A DNA stretch of 12,173 bases from an uncultured Verrucomicrobiota bacterium (GCA_903925515.1 CAIYFP010000036.1:1-12173), one strand, 5' to 3'; counted from the stretch's first letter, positions 5,295 through 12,146 are shown. The notes: generated by a model from the sequence alone, not told the origin. A program made the numbers and translations.

Positions 5295-7436
5295 ATGAAG
5301 TCTCTCCTTTTTGTCTGCACGGGCAACACGTGCCGCTCGCCGATGGCCGAGGGGCTGGCGCGGCTTGCTGTCGCCGGGAAGGAGGGCTGGCGGGTGGCCT
5401 CGGCCGGGGTGGGCGCGGCGAACGGCCAGCCTCCGAGCGCGCATGCGGCGTCGGTGGTCCGGCGGCGCGGGGCGGACATTGCGGGGCACCGGTCGCGGCG
5501 TTTGACCGGGGAGATGGTGCGGCAGGCGGACTACATCTTCGCGCTGACGCAAGGCCATGCCGAGGCGGTGGCGGCCATGTTTCCGGAGGCGGTCGACAGG
5601 CTGTTCCTGCTGCGGGAGTTTGATGCCTCCGCCGCGCCGCACGAGCGGGACGTGGCGGACCCGATTGGCGGGCCGTTGGAGGAGTACGAGGCATGCTGCC
5701 GTGAGATCGAGTCCGGGGTGCGCTCGGCGCTGGAGTTCGTGGAGGACCATGCGGCGGTGGCCGGGATGGCAGACTTTGCGATGGGGTCGGACCATGCGGG
5801 GTACGCATGGAAGGAGGAGCTGAAGGGGATCCTTGCGGCTCGGGGGCTTCGGTTGATGGACCTTGGGACGCATTCGGCGGAGTCGGCGGACTACCCGGAC
5901 TTCGCGCAGGCTGTGGGAGGGGCGGTGGCGACGGGACGCGCGACGTTCGGGTTGCTGGTGTGTGCGACGGGGGTGGGGATCAGCATTGCGGCGAACAAGG
6001 TCCCGGGCATCCGTGCCGCGCTGGTGGCGTCGAGGGAGGTTGCGGGGCTGTGCCGTCGGCACAACGACGCGAACGTGATTTGTTTCGGGGCCAAGACGAC
6101 CACGCCGTCGGATGCGGCGGGGATGGTGGAGGCCTTCCTGCTGTCCAAGTTTGAAGGCGGCCGCCATGAGCGCCGCGTGTCCAAGATCGAGAAACCCATG
6201 TTGAATGCCATCCAGCAAGTGGACCCCGCCATCGCGGAGGTCATCGCCAACGAGCGCCGCCGCCAGATCGAGAACATCGAGCTGATCGCGTCGGAGAACT
6301 TCACGAGCCCCGCGGTCATGGAGGCACAGGGGAGCGTGCTGACGAACAAGTACGCCGAGGGCTACCCGCGTCGCCGTTGGTACGGGGGATGCGAGCACGT
6401 GGACGTGGCCGAGCAACTGGCGATTGATCGTGCGAAGCAGTTGTTCGGGGCGGAGCATGCGAACGTGCAGCCGCACTCGGGCTCGGGCGCGAACATGGCG
6501 GTGTACTTCTCCATGCTGAGGCCGGGCGACAAGATGCTGACGATGGACTTGTCGCACGGGGGCCACCTGACGCACGGGAACAAGGCGAACTTCTCGGGCA
6601 AGTTCTTCGAGATCGTGCACTATGGGGTGCGCAAGGAGGACGAGCGGATCGACTACGACCAGCTGGCGCAGATGGCGCGGGAGCAGCGCCCGCGGATGAT
6701 CACGGTGGGGGCGTCGGCGTACCCGCGGGTGATCGACTTCGAGCGGATGGGCGCGATCGCGCGGGAGGTGGGGGCGTACCTGCTGGCGGACATCGCGCAC
6801 ATCGCGGGGTTGGTGGCGGCGGGGGTTCACCCGAGCCCGGTGCCGCACGCGGACTTCGTGACGACGACGACGCACAAGACGCTCCGGGGGCCGCGGGGCG
6901 GGCTGATCCTGTGCCGGGAGGCGCACGCGAAGGCCATCGACTCGCAGGCGTTCCCGGGCATCCAGGGCGGCCCGTTGATGCACGTGATCGCCGCGAAGGC
7001 GATCTGCTTTCACGAGGCGTTGCAGCCGGGGTTCCGGGAGTACCAGGCCCAGGTGGTGAGGAACGCCGCCGCGATGGCCGAGGGGATGAAGCGGAACGGG
7101 TTCCGGCTGGTGTCGGGCGGCACGGAGAACCACCTGATGCTGGTGGACGTGGGCGCGCGCGGGCTGACGGGGAAGCAATCGCAGCTTGCGTTGGACGAGG
7201 CCGGGATCACGACGAACAAGAACACGATCCCGTTCGAGACGCGGTCGCCGTTCGAGGCTTCCGGGGTGCGGTTGGGCACGCCGGCGGTGACGACCCGCGG
7301 GATGAGGGAGCCGGAGATGGCGGCGATCGCGGACATGATCAGCGAGGTGTTGATGGACGTGGCCAACCCCGCGACGGCCCACAAGGTCAAGGGGCGCGTG
7401 CGCGAGCTGACGTCCCGGTTCCCCTTGCCGTACTAG
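5295..7436 (+). CDS. Trifunctional fusion: LMW protein (arginine) phosphatase - RpiB - serine hydroxymethyltransferase
   Basis: One frame without an internal stop encodes 713 residues covering three complete enzymes. Residues 1-157 are a low-molecular-weight phosphatase: the catalytic P-loop is CTGNTCRS (Cys8 to Ser15, with Arg14), and the general acid is Asp122 in DVADPIGG, followed by an EEYEACCREIESGVRSALEF helix. The Thr at position 12 of the loop, where tyrosine phosphatases usually have Ile or Leu, and the DPxGG motif are features of Bacillus YwlE, a protein-arginine phosphatase. RpiB (158 to about 300) and GlyA (about 302-713) follow with almost no linker. Bacillus carries ywlE, ywlF (rpiB) and glyA as separate genes in the same order. 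The ATG at 5295 starts exactly at the family N-terminus (MKSLLFVCTGN); the frame stays open upstream to an ATG at 5166, but that extension has no family resemblance. No Shine-Dalgarno is seen. A fused polypeptide is the plain reading, although processing or internal starts (5766, 6198) cannot be excluded. Confidence 0.85.
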   Translation: MKSLLFVCTGNTCRSPMAEGLARLAVAGKEGWRVASAGVGAANGQPPSAHAASVVRRRGADIAGHRSRRLTGEMVRQADYIFALTQGHAEAVAAMFPEAVDRLFLLREFDASAAPHERDVADPIGGPLEEYEACCREIESGVRSALEFVEDHAAVAGMADFAMGSDHAGYAWKEELKGILAARGLRLMDLGTHSAESADYPDFAQAVGGAVATGRATFGLLVCATGVGISIAANKVPGIRAALVASREVAGLCRRHNDANVICFGAKTTTPSDAAGMVEAFLLSKFEGGRHERRVSKIEKPMLNAIQQVDPAIAEVIANERRRQIENIELIASENFTSPAVMEAQGSVLTNKYAEGYPRRRWYGGCEHVDVAEQLAIDRAKQLFGAEHANVQPHSGSGANMAVYFSMLRPGDKMLTMDLSHGGHLTHGNKANFSGKFFEIVHYGVRKEDERIDYDQLAQMAREQRPRMITVGASAYPRVIDFERMGAIAREVGAYLLADIAHIAGLVAAGVHPSPVPHADFVTTTTHKTLRGPRGGLILCREAHAKAIDSQAFPGIQGGPLMHVIAAKAICFHEALQPGFREYQAQVVRNAAAMAEGMKRNGFRLVSGGTENHLMLVDVGARGLTGKQSQLALDEAGITTNKNTIPFETRSPFEASGVRLGTPAVTTRGMREPEMAAIADMISEVLMDVANPATAHKVKGRVRELTSRFPLPY
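5766..6197 (+). other. rpiB: RpiB domain of the fusion: ribose-5-phosphate isomerase B
   Basis: Fusion residues 158-301 (144 residues, against about 149 for E. coli RpiB) form a full RpiB/LacAB domain, interconverting ribose-5-phosphate and ribulose-5-phosphate in the pentose phosphate pathway. It starts MADFAMGSDHAGY, with Asp166-His167 as in the substrate-binding DH of RpiB. It carries the catalytic cysteine in LLVCATGVGISIAANK (Cys223), the proton-transfer His region RRHNDANV (His256) and the typical C-terminal FEGGRHERRVSKIE. Every key residue is present, so the domain should be active. The in-frame ATG at 5766 could be an internal start, but the nearest GGAGG (5741-5745) is 20 nt upstream, too far to be a normal ribosome site. 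Confidence 0.85.
6198..7436 (+). other. glyA: GlyA domain of the fusion: serine hydroxymethyltransferase
   Basis: Fusion residues 302-713 (412 residues) equal a full-length bacterial SHMT (about 415-420), which converts serine plus tetrahydrofolate to glycine plus methylene-tetrahydrofolate using PLP. Conserved segments run in order: IELIASENFTSP, LTNKYAEGYP, RRWYGGCEHVDVAE, QPHSGSGANMAVY, the cofactor-binding DIAHIAG (Asp499, His502), VTTTTHKTLRGPRGG with the Schiff-base Lys528, and FPGIQGGPLMHVIAAKA. It ends ELTSRFPLPY at the TAG (7434-7436). Codon choice looks more optimised than in the neighbours, as expected for a highly expressed enzyme. The in-frame ATG at 6198 matches the usual SHMT N-terminus. 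It has no recognisable ribosome site and no preceding stop codon, so the domain is predicted to be made as part of the fusion. Confidence 0.93.
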
Positions 7437-7479
7437 CCCGGGGTGGCTTGTGGGGTTCGCCGGGGGTGTTCCGGGCAGC

Positions 7480-8283
7480 ATGGGGAAGTACCTTCAGGTC
7501 CTTCGGATTGGCATCCAGAACACCCTGGTGTACCGGGTGAACTTCCTGTTCCGTGCCGCGGTGGGCTTGGTGCCGTTGACGGGGACGCTGTACCTTTGGG
7601 AGGCGGTGTATGCGGGCAAGGGCGGGACGCAGGTGGGCGGCTATGCGCTGTCGCAGATGATCAGCTACTACCTGCTGGTGACCTTGGTGGACGCGTTCAC
7701 GGCGGTGGCGGAGGACGACTGGCAGGTGGCGGCCGACATCAAGGACGGGAACATCAGCCAGTTCCTCGTGCGCCCGATCCACTACCTTGCGTACCGGTTC
7801 TGGCTCTACCTGTCCGGGCGCGCGGTCTATACGGCGGTGGCCTTGGTGCCGGTGGGGTTGTTCCTGTTCTGCATGCGCGAGCACCTCGTGGCGCCGTCCT
7901 CGGGCCTTGCGGCGGCGGCGTTCGTGGCCTCGGTGGGGATGGCGGCGATGTTGCAGTTCCTGATCGCGTGCACGATGGCGTTGCTGGCGTTCTGGGTGCT
8001 GGACGTGAGCACGTTCATCTTCATCCAGTTCGCGCTGGAATACATTGCGAGCGGGCACCTGTTCCCGATCGACATCCTGCCCGGCTGGCTGGCGGGGGCG
8101 CTGATGCTGACGCCGTATCCCTACCTGCTTCACTTCCCGGTGGCGGTGTACCTTGGGCGGGTGGACGGGGGCGAGCTGGGGCGCGGGATGGCGATGCAGG
8201 CGGCGTGGGTGGCGATTGCGTTCGTGTTGCTTCGGACGGTGTGGGCCCGGGGCGTGCGCCGGTACTCGGCGGTTGGGGGCTGA
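7480..8283 (+). CDS. ABC-2-type transporter permease (COG4587-like)
   Basis: The product is a 267-aa integral inner-membrane protein with about six hydrophobic segments (roughly residues 22-42, 58-76, 114-131, 144-170, 174-195 and 238-255). Family signatures are the cytoplasmic segment after the second helix, DIKDGNISQFLVRPI (86-100), and SGHLFPIDILPGWL (191-204), matching the 'G-x-L/I-x-x-L-x-R-P' and 'SG-x-x-FP-x-x-x-LP' patterns of the PF06182-type ABC-2 permeases. Such proteins usually pair with a second, related permease and an ATPase (COG4586-like); substrates are mostly unknown. The second permease follows 3 nt downstream, but no ATPase gene is visible. The ATG at 7480 is preferred over an in-frame GTG at 7450. 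It starts 43 nt after the SHMT stop, so it could share that transcript. Confidence 0.85.
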   Translation: MGKYLQVLRIGIQNTLVYRVNFLFRAAVGLVPLTGTLYLWEAVYAGKGGTQVGGYALSQMISYYLLVTLVDAFTAVAEDDWQVAADIKDGNISQFLVRPIHYLAYRFWLYLSGRAVYTAVALVPVGLFLFCMREHLVAPSSGLAAAAFVASVGMAAMLQFLIACTMALLAFWVLDVSTFIFIQFALEYIASGHLFPIDILPGWLAGALMLTPYPYLLHFPVAVYLGRVDGGELGRGMAMQAAWVAIAFVLLRTVWARGVRRYSAVGG

Positions 8284-8286
8284 GGG

Positions 8287-9129
8287 ATGGCCGCGTTGGA
8301 CGCAGAGGGGGGGACGGCGAGCGGGAAGGCTTCGTGGCGGCGTTACCCGGCGTTGTATGCGGCGTTGTGGCGTTACAGCGTGACGCGGGAGATGCAGTTC
8401 AAGGCGAACTTCCTGCTTTGGATCGTGGTGGAGGCGATGTGGTTCGCGCTGCAACTGGGGTTCATGTCTGTGATCTACGGGCACGTGGAGGAGGTGGCGG
8501 GCTGGACGCGGTGGCAGGTGATCCTGCTGGTGGGCTGCTCGCACTTCATCCAGCAGGTGTTCACGGCGTTGTTCCTGACGAACCTCTCGGACATCTCCGA
8601 GCACATCCGGACAGGGCGGCTGGACTTCATGCTGCTGTTGCCGGTCAACACGCGGTTCCTTGTGTCGATCCGCAAGGTGGACCTTGGGGCGTTCGTGAAC
8701 GCGGCGTCGGCCTTGGGGGTGATCGGGTGGGCCTTGCGGAACCTTGGGCATGTGCCGGGGCCATGGGAGGTGGCTGCGTTTTTCCTGCTCTGCGGGTGCG
8801 GCGTCGCGGTGCACTACTCGCTGATGTTCATGCTGGCCTCCATGGCGTTCTGGACGGTGCGCATCCAGGGGGCGGTGTGGGGGTACTACAACCTGTTCAA
8901 CATCGCGCGGATCCCCGAGGGGGCGTTCCCGGCGGGATGGTTCCGGCGCGTGTTCACCTGGGTGCTGCCGATGATCCTCGTCTCGAACGTGCCCTCGATG
9001 GCGTTGTTGGGGACGTTGCGGTCGCCATGGACGGGCTGGATGCTGGCCGGGCTGGCGTTGGGTTGCCTTGCGGTGTCCGAGTGGGTGTGGCGGACGGCAT
9101 TGCGGCGCTACGCGAGCGCGAGCGCGTAG
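8287..9129 (+). CDS. ABC-2-type transporter permease (COG3694-like), partner of the preceding gene
   Basis: The product is a 280-aa membrane protein with about six hydrophobic segments after a short polar N-terminus (MAALDAEGGTASGKASW). It carries the same family hallmarks as the upstream gene: EHIRTGRLDFMLLLPVNTRF (105-124, the G-x-L-D-x-x-L-x-x-P element) and the C-terminal FPAGWFRRVFTWVLPMILVSNVPS (214-237). This resembles the second permease of three-gene ATPase-permease-permease operons. The ATG lies 3 nt after the previous stop, which implies translational coupling; GAGGG directly abuts the start codon, too close to be a standard ribosome site. The two permeases probably form a heterodimeric channel that needs an ATPase encoded elsewhere. 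The transported substrate is unknown. Confidence 0.85.
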   Translation: MAALDAEGGTASGKASWRRYPALYAALWRYSVTREMQFKANFLLWIVVEAMWFALQLGFMSVIYGHVEEVAGWTRWQVILLVGCSHFIQQVFTALFLTNLSDISEHIRTGRLDFMLLLPVNTRFLVSIRKVDLGAFVNAASALGVIGWALRNLGHVPGPWEVAAFFLLCGCGVAVHYSLMFMLASMAFWTVRIQGAVWGYYNLFNIARIPEGAFPAGWFRRVFTWVLPMILVSNVPSMALLGTLRSPWTGWMLAGLALGCLAVSEWVWRTALRRYASASA

Positions 9130-9980
9130 TGCGCGGGCCCGGGGAGGGCCGGAGGACGTTGCGGGCGATGTTGGCGATGATGTCCATGGACTTGCGCGGA
9201 CCTTGATCCCCGAGCCGGCCGCCCTGCCAAGCCGGGTTCCCGCCCCACGCGACTCCGGCGGCGGGATGGCCTGGCGGGCCGTCATGGCGTCGTGGCATCT
9301 CGTGGCTCCCGCACCTTCCCGTCACTCCACGGGCCGACCGGATCTTGAAAACATCCTTCTCGGCGCCCCATGAACTCGCGGGTCGGGAGGCCGGACGGAG
9401 TTCGCTGGCCCCATCAACCCTGCCCAGCCTTGGCCCAGATCATGGCGTGGTCCAAACCATGGCGTCCCATGCCACCTCCGCGCGGCCGCGCCCGGTGCGG
9501 ACGGACTCGCGGAGGGTCCAGTGCTCGTGGGGCTCGCCATCGATGCGCCGGTGGTTTTTGCGGGGGAACACGCCTCCGACCGACGATCCGGCCCCGCGAT
9601 GATCCGGCTGCGGTTTTCGGGTGCCCGGACTTCTGGCGCAACGATCGACCGGGCCCCATAGCCCGGTAACCCCGCCGGGGACAAGCTTTCCGGCGCCGCG
9701 CCGTCCGAATTGAGGCGCGCGCGTCCCCAAATCCCCGCGTCAGGAGGCGGGAAGCCCGCGATCCGCAAGCGGGCGAGTGGCGGCAGGCTTCGTGCCAACA
9801 CGCCATCGCAGCGGACGGGCATCCCTGTGGCCGCATTCCTTGCGTCCTTGCGTCCGCAGATCCCCGCTGCGTGCACCCTGGCATCATCGCTCGGGAGGCC
9901 TTGCGCTTTGAATCACGCGCGGATCAGGGGCGTTGTTGCGGCCTCGCCTTCCGTTGGGCGTCCGTGGCATCCTTGGGCCG
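9130..9980. other. Gene-poor interval with an insertion-sequence remnant
   Basis: No frame in these 851 bp gives a protein I recognise as intact. The longest open frames (minus strand, about 9322-9876 and 9414-9887) are rich in Arg, Pro and Gly and look like G+C-driven noise. The interval contains a transposase fragment (9482-9571, listed separately), a few short stems such as GCGGG/CCCGC at 9747-9759 with a 3-nt loop, and an 8-nt direct repeat CCTTGCGT at 9838-9845 and 9846-9853. The promoter of the following glycosyltransferase should lie at its right end, but I see no convincing one. Confidence 0.5.
9482..9571 (-). pseudogene. Remnant of an IS4-superfamily (IS1634-like) transposase N-terminus
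   Basis: On the minus strand, 30 codons read FPRKNHRRIDGEPHEHW followed by TLRESVRTGRG. From memory this resembles the N-terminus of IS1634-like transposases, which typically begin with a short Arg/Lys-rich stretch, 'DGK-x-x-x-YWSL', then 'VE-S/T-VRT-x-x-G-P-R-Q-R'. Resemblance stops after the GRGR at the point where 'PRQRT' would continue. Neither the DDE catalytic core nor terminal inverted repeats are found around it. It is therefore a decayed scrap of an old insertion and not a functional gene. The short length makes coincidence possible. Confidence 0.45.
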
Positions 9981-10754
9981 ATGGAGCTTCCTCCGCGCGT
10001 CAACGTCCTTGGGGTGGGCATCAGCGTGTTGAACCTCGATTCCGCCGTGGCGGTCCTTGCCGAGGCGGTGCGCACGCGCACGCGGGGCCATGTCTGCGTG
10101 ACCGGGGTGCATGGGGTCATGGAATCGCAGGCGGACCCTTTGCTGCGTCGCATTCACAATCGCTCGCTGCTGACGACGCCGGACGGGATGCCGATGGTAT
10201 GGCTGGGCCGGTTGGCCGGGCATCGGTCGATGGGCCGGGTCTATGGGCCGGACCTGATGGAGCGCGTGTTCGCATGGAGCCAACGTTCGGGCGCCACGCA
10301 TTTCTTCTACGGGGGCAACACGGGCGTGGCCGGGGAACTGAAGGCGAGCCTTGAGAGACGTTTTCCCGGGGTCCGGGTCGTGGGGACGTACACGCCGCCG
10401 TTCCGGGCGCTCAACGAGGAGGAGCAGGCGGCGCTTGCGCGGCAGGTGTCCGAGTGTCGGCCGGACTTCCTCTGGGTGGGCCTGAGCACGCCGAAGCAGG
10501 AGCGGTTCATGGACGCGTTCGGCCCCCGGCTGGATGCGACGGTGATGCTCGGGGTGGGCGCGGCCTTCGACTTCCATGCGGGCCGTGTAAGCCAGGCGCC
10601 GCGCTGGATCCAGCGGAGCGGCCTTGAATGGTTGTATCGCCTTTGCGCCGAGCCGCGTCGCCTTTGGAAGCGTTACCTGACGAACAATCCCCGGTTCGTG
10701 GCGCGCATCGCGGGCCAAAAGCTTGGGCTGCGGTCGTACACCCTCGAGTCCTGA
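9981..10754 (+). CDS. WecG/TagA/CpsF-family glycosyltransferase
   Basis: This 257-aa protein is the usual length for this family of metal-independent, inverting glycosyltransferases, which transfer N-acetylmannosamine(uronic acid) or similar sugars to a lipid-linked carrier at the cytoplasmic face of the membrane for cell-wall polymers, O-antigen or capsule. Motifs in order: the N-terminal VNVLGVGISVLNLDSAVAVL, the TTPDGMPMVW segment with the putative catalytic Asp68, GRVYGPDLM (85-93), LWVGLSTPKQERFM (164-177, GxxxPKQE), and GVGAAFDFHAGRVSQAPRWI (191-210). The C-terminal basic appendage GLEWLYRLCAEPRRLWKRYL probably contacts membrane and substrate. The exact donor and acceptor are unknown, and no other polysaccharide gene is in the window. 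The ATG at 9981 fits the family start; a longer in-frame start at 9933 adds unrelated residues. The next gene begins 2 nt after the stop. Confidence 0.9.
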   Translation: MELPPRVNVLGVGISVLNLDSAVAVLAEAVRTRTRGHVCVTGVHGVMESQADPLLRRIHNRSLLTTPDGMPMVWLGRLAGHRSMGRVYGPDLMERVFAWSQRSGATHFFYGGNTGVAGELKASLERRFPGVRVVGTYTPPFRALNEEEQAALARQVSECRPDFLWVGLSTPKQERFMDAFGPRLDATVMLGVGAAFDFHAGRVSQAPRWIQRSGLEWLYRLCAEPRRLWKRYLTNNPRFVARIAGQKLGLRSYTLES

Positions 10755-10756
10755 CC

Positions 10757-11554
10757 ATGCCCCGGAACACGTCGTCGTCTGCCGCGCCCGTGTCCGTCGC
10801 GCTTGCCGACCTTGTTGCCCATGCCGAGGCCTTGCTTCGGCCTGACCGGTTCAAGGACTACCCGGGGGCCGTCAACGGGTTGCAGTTCGAGAACCGCGGG
10901 CGAGTCCTGCGCATCGCTGCCGCCGTCGATGGCACGTTGGCTGTCGCGCGCAAGGCCGTGGATGCGGGGGCCAACCTCCTGGTGGTTCATCACGGCCTTT
11001 TCTGGGGTCCCACGACGCCATGGGCGGGGCGGCGAGCGGAGTTGCTGCGGCTTCTGGTTGAGCACGACCTCGCGGTGTATTCGCAGCATCTCCCGTTGGA
11101 TGGGCACCCGGTTCTGGGCAACGCGGCCGGCTTGGCGCGCGCGATGGGCTGGGGCGGATGGAAGCCGTTTCTCAGGCACGAGGGGATGCCGGTGGGTGTT
11201 CGCGTGGACCTTGCGAGACCCATCGCCCGCGAATCCCTCGCCACGATGCTCGCCAAGGCCACCGGGGTGCCTCCGCGCATCCTGCCCGGCGGGCCCGTGG
11301 AGTGCCGTCGGATTGGCATCTGCACGGGCGGCGCGGGCTCGGAGATCCCGAAGGCGCGTGCCGAGGGCGTGGACACGTTGGTGACGGGGGAGGGGCCCCA
11401 CTGGACGTACGCCATGGCGGAGGATTTCGGAATCAATGCCTTCCATGCGGGGCACTATGCGACCGAGACGTTCGGCGTGAAGGCGCTTGCCGCCGCGTGG
11501 TCGCGTCGATTCGGGGTGCCGTGGGTCTTCATCGACCATCCCACGGGGCTTTGA
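10757..11554 (+). CDS. Nif3-like dinuclear metal-centre hexameric protein (DUF34/YbgI type)
   Basis: This 265-aa protein is the short, insertion-free form of the Nif3/YbgI family, which forms toroidal hexamers carrying two metal ions per subunit. It is often annotated as a GTP cyclohydrolase I type 2 homologue, but its biological function is unsettled. The expected ligands are present: the HH pair in LLVVHHGLFW (His78-His79), Asp115 in YSQHLPLD, and His233 with Glu237 in FHAGHYATE, matching the H-x-x-x-E spacing of E. coli YbgI. KDYPGAVNGLQFEN (33-46) near the N-terminus is also typical. It starts 2 nt after the glycosyltransferase stop, so the two are almost certainly co-transcribed, although no functional link is known to me. 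The ATG at 10757 was chosen because the upstream frame overlaps the previous gene and shows no family resemblance. Confidence 0.93.
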   Translation: MPRNTSSSAAPVSVALADLVAHAEALLRPDRFKDYPGAVNGLQFENRGRVLRIAAAVDGTLAVARKAVDAGANLLVVHHGLFWGPTTPWAGRRAELLRLLVEHDLAVYSQHLPLDGHPVLGNAAGLARAMGWGGWKPFLRHEGMPVGVRVDLARPIARESLATMLAKATGVPPRILPGGPVECRRIGICTGGAGSEIPKARAEGVDTLVTGEGPHWTYAMAEDFGINAFHAGHYATETFGVKALAAAWSRRFGVPWVFIDHPTGL

Positions 11555-11977
11555 GCCGCCCTCGTGTCGTGTCTCCTGCATGGCGGGTGTTTCGCGGCGG
11601 GAAGTTTTCAGGTCCAACGAGGCGCGGGCGACGGGCAAACCCGCCGTGGTCGGTGAGGAGCGGGCCACGAAGTGGGACCCGAAAAGAACCGCGGCTCCTT
11701 GGACTGCTCCGAGAAGGCCCCGGGGCTTTCCGGGAGCGCCGAAACAGAGGCGATTGATCCCAGAAACGGCAGTCGAAGAGGGCTTCAAGGCAAGGAAATG
11801 GCCGTCCCATCAAGGCCAAGAGGCCCTTTGGCATCCATCCGAGACCTCACCCGGGGGGTGAGGTTGGAATGGGCCGGTCCGGGTTGTAGGCCGGGTGCCC
11901 CATAGGCGTTAACCTTGGAACGACCGCACACGAAACGCCCGATGCGGCATCCCTTGCCTTGGGCTTGTGGGCCCGGG
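11555..11977. other. Non-coding interval downstream of the nif3-like gene
   Basis: No recognisable gene is present on either strand. Open frames such as the minus-strand one at 11529-11834 have compositions like the antisense shadows of coding regions and resemble no family I know. The interval contains one clear hairpin (11844-11864, listed separately) and leads into the long inverted repeat at 11978. Confidence 0.4.
11844..11864. terminator. Perfect 9-bp-stem hairpin, terminator-like without T-tract
   Basis: ACCTCACCC (11844-11852) pairs with GGGTGAGGT (11856-11864) around a GGG loop. It lies about 290 nt after the nif3-like stop. The following bases (TGGAATGG) are not T-rich, so it may be a structural element and not an intrinsic terminator. 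Confidence 0.3.
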
Positions 11978-12146
11978 TTTTCGTGTATTTCGTGTGTTTC
12001 GTGGTTCCACAAACGCTGAGATGGGGACCGGTTGCATGCGGGGGCGAGGTGATCGCGTGCTGCCTCGGGTAGGTGAAGGGAAGCCATGCGAGGTGCTTGA
12101 GCGCGGCCAAGGGTTGGAACCACGAAACACACGAAATACACGAAAA
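11978..12146. repeat. Perfect 32-bp inverted repeat enclosing 105 bp, arms built from 9-nt TTCGTGnnn units
   Basis: The left arm (11978-12009) and right arm (12115-12146) are exact reverse complements over all 32 bases, and the match ends at both sides. Within the left arm three adjacent 9-mers share TTCGTG: TTCGTGTAT (11980-11988), TTCGTGTGT (11989-11997) and TTCGTGGTT (11998-12006). The 105-bp centre (12010-12114) has no gene. Similar TTCGTGT-type strings occur, as far as I recall, between genes in Verrucomicrobiota and relatives, where they yield spurious peptides like NHETHEIHE. As RNA or a cruciform it would form a long stem capped by a large loop. It could be a MITE-like or REP-like element, or a transcription end signal; there is no evidence for any one of these here. 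Confidence 0.9.

Noticed and set aside
2931..7481. A 1516-codon open frame on the minus strand through the dehydrogenase and the fusion gene
   Set aside because: Only its 3' third (from 3968) is the threonine aldolase. The rest is antisense to clear enzymes and gives a His/Arg/Pro-rich sequence, typical of high-G+C shadow frames.
9130..9187. Minus-strand peptide with DIIANIARNVLRPSPGP next to the second permease
   Set aside because: It looked protein-like, but it is under 20 codons before running antisense into the permease, and I could not match it to any family.
9322..9887. Two minus-strand frames of 157-184 codons in the gene-poor gap
   Set aside because: No family resemblance and composition typical of noise; only the 90-bp transposase-like segment, which lies in a different frame, looked meaningful.
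11978..12146. CRISPR array
   Set aside because: The two copies are inverted, not direct, and there are only two; the 9-nt internal periodicity has no spacers.
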